DNA of 64,000 bases, from positions 1,054,001 through 1,118,000 of the forward strand of contig NZ_FNRY01000001.1 of the NCBI RefSeq assembly GCF_900105715.1, read 5' to 3'. Below the pieces are notes generated by a model. That model made no database searches. It worked only from the letters and a program-made list of their open reading frames with translations, and was not told the origin of the DNA. This document shows positions 52,669 through 64,000 of the stretch, one piece after another (positions within the stretch are counted from its first letter, which is position 1; every line of letters starts with the position of its first letter). The stretch is from Paramicrobacterium humi. Its GTDB lineage: Bacteria; Actinomycetota; Actinomycetes; Actinomycetales; Microbacteriaceae. The position numbers were made by a program, and so were the translations under genes.

Positions 52669-53947
52669 CCTCCCTATCCTGCACTACCCGAGCCGACAAA
52701 ATGAGTTCGCTCACGTCACGTGCGGTGTATCCGACATAGCTCGCATAGTTTCGCCGGGGAACTAGCACTGTCCGCTGACTGCCCTGTTCGAACATCGGCT
52801 CCGCGAGCAGCTGTTCCAAAAGCAGCTGCCCAGTGCTGTCAGGTCCACTGTCGAACTTGCTCCAATGATTCTTGCCGTTGAAGTAACTGATCACGACAGT
52901 GTCACAGTCCGCACGACGAATCAACGTACGCATGTCCTCAATAAAACGAGAGGCCTTACAGAACGATGACGCAAAGTCGTCATCAGGGTTCTGCCCTCGC
53001 ACAAACATGAGGTTGCCGAAATAGGCACTCGGATCTTCCATTTCGACATATCGACATATCACATTGAGAAGGAAGTAGTACGCAGAATACTGCCGAAAAT
53101 TGTAAGGCGGATCCAAGTACAAGACCGAATGATGATCCACCGACGAGATGAATTCTAGAGTGTCCTGCTCTCGCCCTGCGTAATGGTCAAGGGGGCCGCC
53201 CGCGTATATGTAGCGAAGATCAGGCATTTCAAGAACCAATGGATTGAGTGCGCGTGAATCCCAATTCGATCGCGGAAAGTCATGGTAGGTGCCTTGGGTA
53301 TTGGCCACCTTCTCTACAGCCCGGAGAGTCGATGCCAGTAGAATCGCGAGGGTTGCATCACGGATCAACCCTTCGCGATTCCAAAATCGAAGATGATTGA
53401 GGATCCGATCGATTCGCCTAGCATTCTGTGGCTTGAAGAATCGCCTGTTCCCGCTCCGCCCACGTGAACTTACGAACCGCGAATTGGTGCCCGCCTCACA
53501 ATATGCGTCATAGAAATCAGTTCGTCGATAGCTATCCGGCAGATCGAGATCATCACAACTATTCAGGAACTCGATGAAACTTGCCAACGCAGCGACCTGT
53601 CTTTCGTCGATGGCGTTCAGAATCATTTCGTAGTCCGGGCGGTGAAGAGACTCGATAGCGCTCTGCCGCACACGACTGAGCGATTCAACGCGGTTCTCGA
53701 CGATTCCTCGTGACGCATCAAAGTCAGGGAGCGCGGTCGGAACGAGATACGCCTCAGCCAGTACGGACGAGAAAAGGTTAATGTCGTTCGCAGTTACACG
53801 ATAGCCTGATGACTTAAGCCCCATCGCGACAGAGAGGCTTCCCGAGAAGGCGTCGACGACGTGATCGCCCGGACGTGCATGAGCGCCGATGGCTTCCAGA
53901 AGCGGAGTCATGATGGACTGCTTGTTTCCTAGGTATCGGCTAATCAA
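52622..53947 (-). CDS. D12-class adenine-N6 DNA methyltransferase 1
   Basis: 441 residues. Motif X/GNK is RYLGNKQ at 5-11, motif I DAFSGSLSVA at 32-41, NDINLFSS follows, and motif IV is DPPYNFRQY. The D12 class includes Dam and DpnM and transfers methyl to adenine N6. An insertion of about 170 residues lies between the motif I part and the catalytic part, longer than in Dam. Together with the neighbouring methyltransferase it likely methylates the two strands of one site to protect host DNA. Confidence 0.88.
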   Translation of the reverse strand: MISRYLGNKQSIMTPLLEAIGAHARPGDHVVDAFSGSLSVAMGLKSSGYRVTANDINLFSSVLAEAYLVPTALPDFDASRGIVENRVESLSRVRQSAIESLHRPDYEMILNAIDERQVAALASFIEFLNSCDDLDLPDSYRRTDFYDAYCEAGTNSRFVSSRGRSGNRRFFKPQNARRIDRILNHLRFWNREGLIRDATLAILLASTLRAVEKVANTQGTYHDFPRSNWDSRALNPLVLEMPDLRYIYAGGPLDHYAGREQDTLEFISSVDHHSVLYLDPPYNFRQYSAYYFLLNVICRYVEMEDPSAYFGNLMFVRGQNPDDDFASSFCKASRFIEDMRTLIRRADCDTVVISYFNGKNHWSKFDSGPDSTGQLLLEQLLAEPMFEQGSQRTVLVPRRNYASYVGYTARDVSELILSARVVQDREGDPTGAVRQPVPQMV

Positions 53948-55278
53948 CGGTGCTCCGCAACAACGAGTACTTCTGGATCTTCCCGCGATGCATATGCAGC
54001 GGATGATTGGTTGAACTGTCGGTATCGAATATCAAGCGTAGTCACATCAACGTTGCAAGCACCGTAAACCCCAGACACAGTTTGTAGCAGCTCTTCAAGA
54101 CTGATCGATCGGCTGTTCCCTGTTGATCCCGGCGCACTCTCGGAATAGCTGATCACTAGTCTTGCCGACGCATCGTAGGCATTTTCAGCGAGATTCCGAA
54201 ATGCAATCGGAGCCGCTCGCCGCGAACAAAACGCTGATTTAAATCGTTCCACCGGATACAAACCCTTAGTAATCTGACCATTCTTCCGTTGCAGGTTTGC
54301 CGGAACGCCGAGAGTGAGCGTGTCCAGAACATGGTAAAACCGGGAATACTGCTGCGCCGTGTACGGAGGATCCGCATACACGGTCGATACGTCGTGTTCG
54401 ATAAGGAGATCACTTGAGAGGTGTTCCGCTTCGAGCTCAAACGCGTTATGAGTTCCGCTCCGTTCCGCGCTCTGCTCAATTTGGTTCAGCGCATCCAGGA
54501 AGAGTTCGGAAACATCAATCTTTCGATCCTGAAGAAGACGACGCGCCTGAAACGGCGTCAGCTGCTGGTTTGCATTGATGGGTTGGGCGAAATGCTTACC
54601 GGCCGAGAACACCGCAGCTGACGCGGCGCTGGCGACCGCTGTGAGGCCAGCATCAGCCTGCCAACGCTGGATCTTGCCGTGAGCAAAAAGACGCATAACT
54701 TCACCCACAAGCCGATCGAGCTCGATAGCCTGCTTTACACCAAAATACGTGCCCGCGTATGTTGACGTCATGCTGGCGAATGGTCTGTGGACTCCATCCA
54801 TCGATGCGCGGTCAACCTCGTCAAAAACACTCCGGAAGGCAGGGGACATGGAAGCCTCACGCCATCGCAGGGGAACCGCCCTACTGACAGCAATTGCATC
54901 TTCTGCAGAGCCACGCGTGAGAGCAACTTCCTCAGCCTCTACGTACGGCGCCCACAGCTCATAGTCAGCCGGCATCCGCAGCGAACCGATCGCGCGAAGC
55001 GCGTCGAGATCATCGGCTCTCTCGCCCCGCCCAATGGACAACATTGCGCGGGCGAACGTGACGCTGCACACAAGCTTGTCAGTAGCCAGAACTCGCATCC
55101 CTTGGCTCGCTAGACGTTGAGACACCACTGTCGAACCGCAGAACGCATCCCAGACAGTTGCACCGGGTTCACGATCCCGGATCACAACCTTGGAGACCTC
55201 ATCAAGCACGCGCAGCTTGTTGCCCAAAAACTGCACGGGGCGCCACGAAGATGCTTCTGTCTGCTGCATCGTTCTCAT
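53944..55278 (-). CDS. D12-class adenine-N6 DNA methyltransferase 2
   Basis: 444 residues. GNK motif QFLGNKLR near the start, motif I WDAFCGSTVVSQRLA, LATDKLV, and motif IV DPPYTAQQY. The catalytic part continues with NLQRKNGQITKGLYPVERFKSAFCSR and LVISYSESAPG. It is related to, but clearly divergent from, methyltransferase 1. Its end overlaps methyltransferase 1 by 4 bases and its start overlaps the HTH gene by 4. An asymmetric or hemimodified target would explain two enzymes. Confidence 0.88.
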   Translation of the reverse strand: MRTMQQTEASSWRPVQFLGNKLRVLDEVSKVVIRDREPGATVWDAFCGSTVVSQRLASQGMRVLATDKLVCSVTFARAMLSIGRGERADDLDALRAIGSLRMPADYELWAPYVEAEEVALTRGSAEDAIAVSRAVPLRWREASMSPAFRSVFDEVDRASMDGVHRPFASMTSTYAGTYFGVKQAIELDRLVGEVMRLFAHGKIQRWQADAGLTAVASAASAAVFSAGKHFAQPINANQQLTPFQARRLLQDRKIDVSELFLDALNQIEQSAERSGTHNAFELEAEHLSSDLLIEHDVSTVYADPPYTAQQYSRFYHVLDTLTLGVPANLQRKNGQITKGLYPVERFKSAFCSRRAAPIAFRNLAENAYDASARLVISYSESAPGSTGNSRSISLEELLQTVSGVYGACNVDVTTLDIRYRQFNQSSAAYASREDPEVLVVAEHR

Positions 55279-55577
55279 TTGCTTCCCACCATGCTCTTAA
55301 CCGCGTCCCAGACCGGGGAGTCGACGGCCTCTAGATAGATTGAGCGCTCTGTCGAGCTCCCACCCTGCCGTTGAATCAGTCCGTTCTCACGTAGTCGCTT
55401 CAGTTCTACCGAAACGGTCGACTGCGAAGGTGGATCATCGCTACGCCATAGCTCTCGAAGCAACTCGGTCGCCGTGAACGTGCGTTTTTCCGCGATCGCG
55501 CACAAGATTTCTAGACGATACCTCGCGCCGCAGACAACAGCCGACAACGCTCTAAGGTCCGTTGCCTCTCCGGTCAT
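55275..55577 (-). CDS. ArsR-like winged-helix regulator of restriction locus
   Basis: 100 residues from ATG 55577. The winged helix is LEILCAIAEKRTFTATELLRELWRSDDPPSQSTVSVELKRLRENGLI. It is the first gene of the operon and probably controls timing of methylase and nuclease expression, as C proteins do. It overlaps methyltransferase 2 by 4 bases. Confidence 0.8.
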   Translation of the reverse strand: MTGEATDLRALSAVVCGARYRLEILCAIAEKRTFTATELLRELWRSDDPPSQSTVSVELKRLRENGLIQRQGGSSTERSIYLEAVDSPVWDAVKSMVGSK

Positions 55578-56497
55578 ACGTCCTTTATATCGTAGATCGC
55601 GATATTCGTTCCACGTTTTTCGATGTGGTGCACTCTTCGACAGACGTGCCGGCGCCCCGCCGGGTAGCTCCGCTGAAACCACCCCAAACCAGCCACGACC
55701 AACCAAGACAGCATTTGCGGAATCACGTGGCGAAACGCGACTAACGAGTATCTGCTGGCCCGCCGCATCCAGCTGAAAATCGAAAGCCGATAGGACCAGT
55801 ACTCGCTAGAGCACTGAGGCGACTCAAATCACACATCGGGTCATTGCACGCAGTTCCCAACAAGGACGCGAAGTCGGATTCATCTTCCGCCGTTTCAAGG
55901 ACGGGTGGGTCGCACCTTGTGTGGTGCCACAGACGATCGGATACGTTCGCATCGGGGAGTTGACCGCGATGCAGAGAGCGCTAACCGCAACCCCGGCAGA
56001 CACTTCCCCGGTCCGCTGACGTAGCGAGAATGGTCAAGAAGGGCTTCCTCAATTACTGACGGTCGGTGCCACGGTTCACCGCGCTTGGCCAGCAAACCTC
56101 CTAAGGGTGATTTGCCGTATTGGATTTCGTCGCGCCTTAGTCCTCGAGCTTGGGGCCATTTGTCAGCAAGTCCGTTGAGGTCACCTCGTGGAACACAGAC
56201 ATGGCGAGATACCAACTGGAGTCGCGGCCCGTATCTCTCGATAATGCAAGGCACACATAAGGCGCACCGACTGGTAGCGGTGCCAACGATCCGGGTGATG
56301 ACGGGGCACACGGGGCACGCTTGAGCCAATACGAATTACTACCTTTTAGCTACCGAACCGCTACCGCGTGTACGCATCTAATCGTCTAGTGCGAGACCAT
56401 AAAGCGACCCACCTATTGCTAGAAAATCCCGCTTGATCTGGGAGTAAGCAGATAGCGTCACTGTCTTCATATGGATAGAAGGAGTCAAACAGAATTG
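55578..56497. other. Gene-poor boundary before tRNA-Ala
   Basis: About 900 bases with no gene I can support. Frames on both strands are short or mosaic (a minus frame at 55895-56329 shows CPVCP near its start but no family). No direct copy of the tRNA-Ala 3' end was found elsewhere in the window, so an attachment site is not demonstrated. This is the junction between accessory and conserved sequence. Confidence 0.5.
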
Positions 56498-56570
56498 TGG
56501 AGCCTAGGGGAATCGAACCCCTGACCTCCTGCTTGCAAAGCAGGCGCTCTACCAATTGAGCTAAGGCCCC
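56498..56570 (-). tRNA. tRNA-Ala (TGC anticodon)
   Basis: The 73-base minus-strand gene has the 7-bp acceptor GGGGCCT/AGGCTCC with the G3-U70 pair that identifies alanine, the anticodon TGC in CTTTGCAAG, and the T-arm GGTTCGAATCC. No CCA is encoded. It is 34 bases after tRNA-Ile, in the usual oriC-side pair. Confidence 0.95.
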
Positions 56571-56604
56571 GTGAGTGAAACGGATTTTACGGGAATCCCG
56601 TGAG

Positions 56605-56678
56605 TGGGGCTACCAGGACTTGAACCTGGGACCTCTTCGTTATCAGCGAAGCGCTCTAACCGCCTGAGCTATAGCCCC
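56605..56678 (-). tRNA. tRNA-Ile (GAT anticodon)
   Basis: A 74-base minus-strand gene beginning GGGGCTATAGCTCAGGCGG with anticodon GAT in GCTGATAAC and T-arm GGTTCAAGTCC. The acceptor GGGGCTA pairs with TAGCCCC. It lies 74 bases after the DUF3566 gene. Confidence 0.95.
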
Positions 56679-56752
56679 GTTTTTGACCGAGTTCGAGATT
56701 ACCCGAAAAAGCCGGGATTTCCCAATCGGTCGACCGTCCGCGGAACGGCCGG

Positions 56753-57157
56753 TCAGTTGTTCGTGAAGCCGACGAGCAGACCGCCCGTGACCTTCACGCT
56801 CAAGTTGTACAGCGCGGCGCCGAGTGCGCCGAGCACGGTGACGACAACGAGGTTCAGGATGGCGACCACGAGCGCGAAGCCCATGATGCGACCGAGTCCG
56901 AGAATGCTCTCGAGTCCTGCCTTCGCTCCCGTGACCTCTTTGTAGAGGTCCGAGACCTGGTTGAACACGCCGGTCGCCTCGAGCACCGTGAAGACCAGGA
57001 AGAAGAACACGACCGTGATGATCGCCACCGCGATGGCGATCAAGAACGACAGCTTGAGCGCAGACCAGAAGTCCACGTACACGAGCTTCAGCCGCACCTG
57101 CTTGCTTGACGGCTTTCGTGCTGACTTCTTGGCCAGCTTGTCGGCAACGCTTGTCAT
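56753..57157 (-). CDS. DUF3566 membrane protein
   Basis: 134 residues. A basic start (KKSARKPSSKQVRLKLVYVD) is followed by two long membrane helices (LSFLIAIAVAIITVVFFFLVF and GFALVVAILNLVVVTVLGALGAALYNL) around a short loop with VFNQVSDLYKEVTGAKAG. DUF3566 proteins follow gyrA in nearly all actinobacteria. The gene starts 2 bases after gyrA, so the two are co-transcribed. Confidence 0.93.
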   Translation of the reverse strand: MTSVADKLAKKSARKPSSKQVRLKLVYVDFWSALKLSFLIAIAVAIITVVFFFLVFTVLEATGVFNQVSDLYKEVTGAKAGLESILGLGRIMGFALVVAILNLVVVTVLGALGAALYNLSVKVTGGLLVGFTNN

Positions 57158-57159
57158 TA

Positions 57160-61942
<4,783 letters not shown>

Positions 61943-62434
61943 TTATCCGTAAGTATCCCGCACGCCGCGGCCCTGAACCGATCTGGGACCGCGTTTGAAT
62001 GACGGGACGTTGGGTCCCTGAAATCGGATGCTGTCGATGCCCGCGTCGGGGAAGCTCACGGCGATGCGGTTCATGATCTCCACGCGCATGAGCCGCAATT
62101 GCGTCGCCCAGGCCGTGGACTCGCACCGCACGGTGAGCACACCTCGCTCGATGCCGAGCGGTTCGGAGTGCGCCGCGGTGTCCGCACCGGCGATCTCATC
62201 CCACTTCAGGATGAGCTCCGATTGGGCCAGCGGCGAGTCCCAGCCCAATTGAGAGGTGAGGGCGCTGACCACGTCGCCGAGACCCTTGGGCTCCCGTCCG
62301 GATCCGAACGGAACACTCGATCCCTCACTGTCGCGTCGCTTGCCGCGACGCGCTCCCGAGGTGCGCCCGCCGAACATCGCCTTGAGCCGGTGATACACGC
62401 GGGACGATTCGGTCTCGAATTCCTCCTCAGGCAT
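61943..62434 (-). CDS. DUF721/DciA-like protein
   Basis: 163 residues. A Gly/Arg-rich linker leads to the DUF721 core, LGDVVSALTSQLGWDSPLAQSELILKWDEIAG and GVLTVRCESTAWATQLRLMRVEIMNRI. DUF721 (DciA-related) proteins load the replicative helicase in bacteria lacking DnaC. The start overlaps recF by 8 bases. Its place between recF and gyrB is the standard actinobacterial order. Confidence 0.9.
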   Translation of the reverse strand: MPEEEFETESSRVYHRLKAMFGGRTSGARRGKRRDSEGSSVPFGSGREPKGLGDVVSALTSQLGWDSPLAQSELILKWDEIAGADTAAHSEPLGIERGVLTVRCESTAWATQLRLMRVEIMNRIAVSFPDAGIDSIRFQGPNVPSFKRGPRSVQGRGVRDTYG

Positions 62435-63599
62435 CGACGATCTCCCCCGCGCGAATGTGCACGGTGTGCGCCGTGAGCTCCTCGGGGATGTCTTCGAGCA
62501 CGGCCGCCGTGATGAGCACTTGCTCGAAGTCGCGAATCGCCTCGGCCAGTCGCGACCGCCGGCCTTTGTCGAGTTCGGCGAACACGTCATCGAGGATCAG
62601 CACGGGGTCGCCGAGCGCCGAGTCCTGCCGCAGCAGGTGGGCGGAGGCGAGTTTGAGAGCGAGCGCAAACGACCACGATTCGCCATGGCTCGCGTAGCCC
62701 TTGACCGGCAGGTCGTTGAGCATGAGGCGCACGTCGTCGCGATGCGGCCCCACGAGAGTGAGTCCACGGTCGAATTCGGCGCGCCGCCGTTCGACGAGAG
62801 CCTCGCGGAACCGGTCGGCCGTGGGTCGGGTCTCCCCCTCGGATACCGCTGCGCTCCGATCTGCGGAATCGTCGTCGCCCTCGGCATCCGCCCCCGCTAT
62901 GGACAGCACGGGTTCGAGACCCGGCCGGTGGTCGGCGTCGACGACGGCGGCGTAGGCCTCGACGAGCGGGCGGCGCAGCGCGTTCACGAGCGCGACTCGC
63001 TCGTCGATGATGACGCTGCCGAGTGCGACGAGCTTGTCGTCCCACACCTCGAGCGTGCTGAGCTGGCTCTCGCGCAGTCCCGAGGATCGCGCCGACTTCA
63101 GCAGGGTGTTGCGCTGGCGAAGCGTGCGGTCGTAGTCGGCGAGAACGCCCGAAAGTCGCGGCGTGTGCAACACGAGAAGTTCGTCGAGAAACCGGCGGCG
63201 CGCACCGGGGTCGCCGCGCACGATCGTGAGATCCTCGGGTGCGAACAGCACGCTCGAGAAGTAGCGGGGAAGCTCGCGCGGCTTGATTCCGCCGCGGTTC
63301 ACTTGCGCCCGGTTCGGCGCCGAGCGGTTGATCTGCACTTCGACGAGCAGGTCGCGGCCGGCGTGATGCAGCCTGGCGCGGATGATCGCGGCATCCTGAC
63401 CCGCCCTGATGAGCGCCTTATCACTTGAGACGCGATGCGAGCCGAGCGTGGAGAGGTAGCCAAGCGATTCGACGAGGTTCGTCTTGCCTTGCCCGTTGCG
63501 GCCGATGAACAGGTTCGCACCACCCTGCAGAGCCACATCGGCGCCCACATAATTGCGGAAGTCGCTGAGGTTCAGGTGCGTGACGATCACACGTTCCAT
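62427..63599 (-). CDS. recF: DNA replication and repair protein RecF
   Basis: 390 residues from ATG 63599. The SMC-like ATPase has Walker A FIGRNGQGKTNLVE, then LFAPEDLTIVRGDPGARRRFLDE, the signature LKLASAHLL and Walker B VLILDDVFAELD. It loads RecA onto gapped DNA with RecO and RecR. It follows gnd after a hairpin and overlaps the DUF721 gene. Confidence 0.97.
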   Translation of the reverse strand: MERVIVTHLNLSDFRNYVGADVALQGGANLFIGRNGQGKTNLVESLGYLSTLGSHRVSSDKALIRAGQDAAIIRARLHHAGRDLLVEVQINRSAPNRAQVNRGGIKPRELPRYFSSVLFAPEDLTIVRGDPGARRRFLDELLVLHTPRLSGVLADYDRTLRQRNTLLKSARSSGLRESQLSTLEVWDDKLVALGSVIIDERVALVNALRRPLVEAYAAVVDADHRPGLEPVLSIAGADAEGDDDSADRSAAVSEGETRPTADRFREALVERRRAEFDRGLTLVGPHRDDVRLMLNDLPVKGYASHGESWSFALALKLASAHLLRQDSALGDPVLILDDVFAELDKGRRSRLAEAIRDFEQVLITAAVLEDIPEELTAHTVHIRAGEIVDA

Positions 63600-63627
63600 C
63601 GTAGGCGGGACGGCCGCCCCAGACGAC

Positions 63628-63660
63628 GATCGCCGGATGCCGCTGCGGCATCCGGCGATC
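63628..63660 (-). terminator. 16-bp hairpin after gnd
   Basis: The 16-bp arms (63628-63643 and 63645-63660) are perfect complements, GATCGCCGGATGCCGC in the left arm, with a single central T, so the apex must open to a small loop. It lies 15 bases past the gnd stop codon and 29 bases before recF on the minus strand, where a terminator is expected. Confidence 0.75.
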
Positions 63661-63674
63661 ACGGTCGAGGTTTC

Positions 63675-64000
63675 TTAGTCTTCCGCCTTCTTCACGGCGT
63701 GGCCGCCGAACTGGTTGCGGAGCGCGGCGACGGCCTTCATCGCGGGCGAGTCGTCCTGCCGCGAGACGAAGCGGGCGAAGATCGACGCCGAGATCGTGGG
63801 CACCGGAACGGCGTTCTCGATCGCCTCCTCGATGGTCCAGCGCCCCTCGCCGGAATCTTCGACGTAGCCTTCGATCTCCGAGAGGTCGTCGTCTTCGTCG
63901 AGGGCGCGAACGAGAAGTTCGAGCAGCCAGGAGCGCACGACGGTTCCGCGCTGCCAGGCCTTGAACGTGCCGGGAACGTCCTTGAGCAGATCGCTGCGCT
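63675..64000 (-). CDS. gnd: 6-phosphogluconate dehydrogenase, C-terminal part
   Basis: The gene runs off the right edge; about 108 C-terminal residues are present. RSWLLELLVRALDEDDDLSEIEGYVEDSGEGRWTIEEAIENAVPVPTISASIFARF is the helical domain of the short GntZ/YqeC-type enzyme, with the end RNQFGGHAVKKAED. The enzyme oxidatively decarboxylates 6-phosphogluconate to ribulose 5-phosphate. Its position next to recF is a Microbacteriaceae trait. Confidence 0.9.
   Translation of the reverse strand, partial: RSDLLKDVPGTFKAWQRGTVVRSWLLELLVRALDEDDDLSEIEGYVEDSGEGRWTIEEAIENAVPVPTISASIFARFVSRQDDSPAMKAVAALRNQFGGHAVKKAED

Noticed and set aside
55895-56329. 144-residue minus-strand protein with a CPVCP motif
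   Set aside because: No family pattern beyond the start, mosaic composition and a competing frame on the other strand.
56498-56570. tRNA-Ala as integration site of the restriction island
   Set aside because: The position is suggestive, but I found no second copy of the tRNA 3' end and no integrase gene in the window, so an attachment site is not supported.

Overview
The right end carries an oriC-side block of a high-GC actinobacterium: gnd (partial), recF, a DUF721 gene, gyrB, gyrA, a DUF3566 gene, tRNA-Ile and tRNA-Ala, all on the minus strand. A gnd gene next to recF in this block is typical of Microbacteriaceae (Microbacterium and relatives), so I place the sequence there. The genus is not resolved.

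Layout. 0-3.7 kb: a P4/D5-type replication helicase-primase gene followed by about 1.9 kb without a credible gene. This gap holds hairpins, two six-site arrays of 8-bp palindromes with identical geometry but different central bases, and a six-copy 11-bp iteron-like array. It looks like the replication, maintenance or transfer locus of an integrated element. 3.7-5.35 kb: gene remains (VbhA-like antitoxin tail, arabinose-isomerase-like fragment, IS3 OrfA fragment, DeoR-family fragment). 5.36-13.4 kb: an intact catabolic cluster under a LacI-type regulator with two visible operators (FAH-family enzyme, solute-binding-like protein, class III CoA-transferase, MHS transporter, MaoC dehydratase, ketoglutarate-semialdehyde-dehydrogenase-like enzyme). 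13.5-14.8 kb: repeats and a frameshifted metallophosphoesterase. 15-31.4 kb: an accessory island rich in toxin-antitoxin-like modules (DUF1016 nuclease, RES with antitoxin, Fic, two nucleotidyltransferase modules of which one is broken, a Phd/YefM-like pair) and small zinc-ribbon proteins. It ends at a second replication-like locus: a primase-C-terminal-like protein, a repeat-rich 1 kb gap and a perfect 24-bp alternating palindrome.

31.4-43.3 kb: a glycoside-use operon read leftward (ABC sugar-binding lipoprotein, two permeases, M28 peptidase, M24-like protein, a dehydrogenase/aldo-keto reductase fusion, GH3 glycosidase), divergent from a ROK regulator, with an aldo/keto reductase just beyond. 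44.7-55.6 kb: a second accessory island with SRAP/YedK, GIY-YIG-like, HAD and NucS-like nuclease genes. It ends in a six-gene restriction-modification locus: an HTH regulator, two D12-class adenine methyltransferases, an unknown subunit, a McrB-like AAA+ NTPase and a McrC-like PD-(D/E)xK nuclease. The layout recalls LlaJI/BsuMI systems but with adenine instead of cytosine methylases. This island ends about 1 kb before tRNA-Ala and the conserved oriC block.

The two strongest leads for something undescribed are the paired palindrome arrays at 2.64-3.08 kb and the two-methylase McrBC-like locus at 49.5-55.6 kb.
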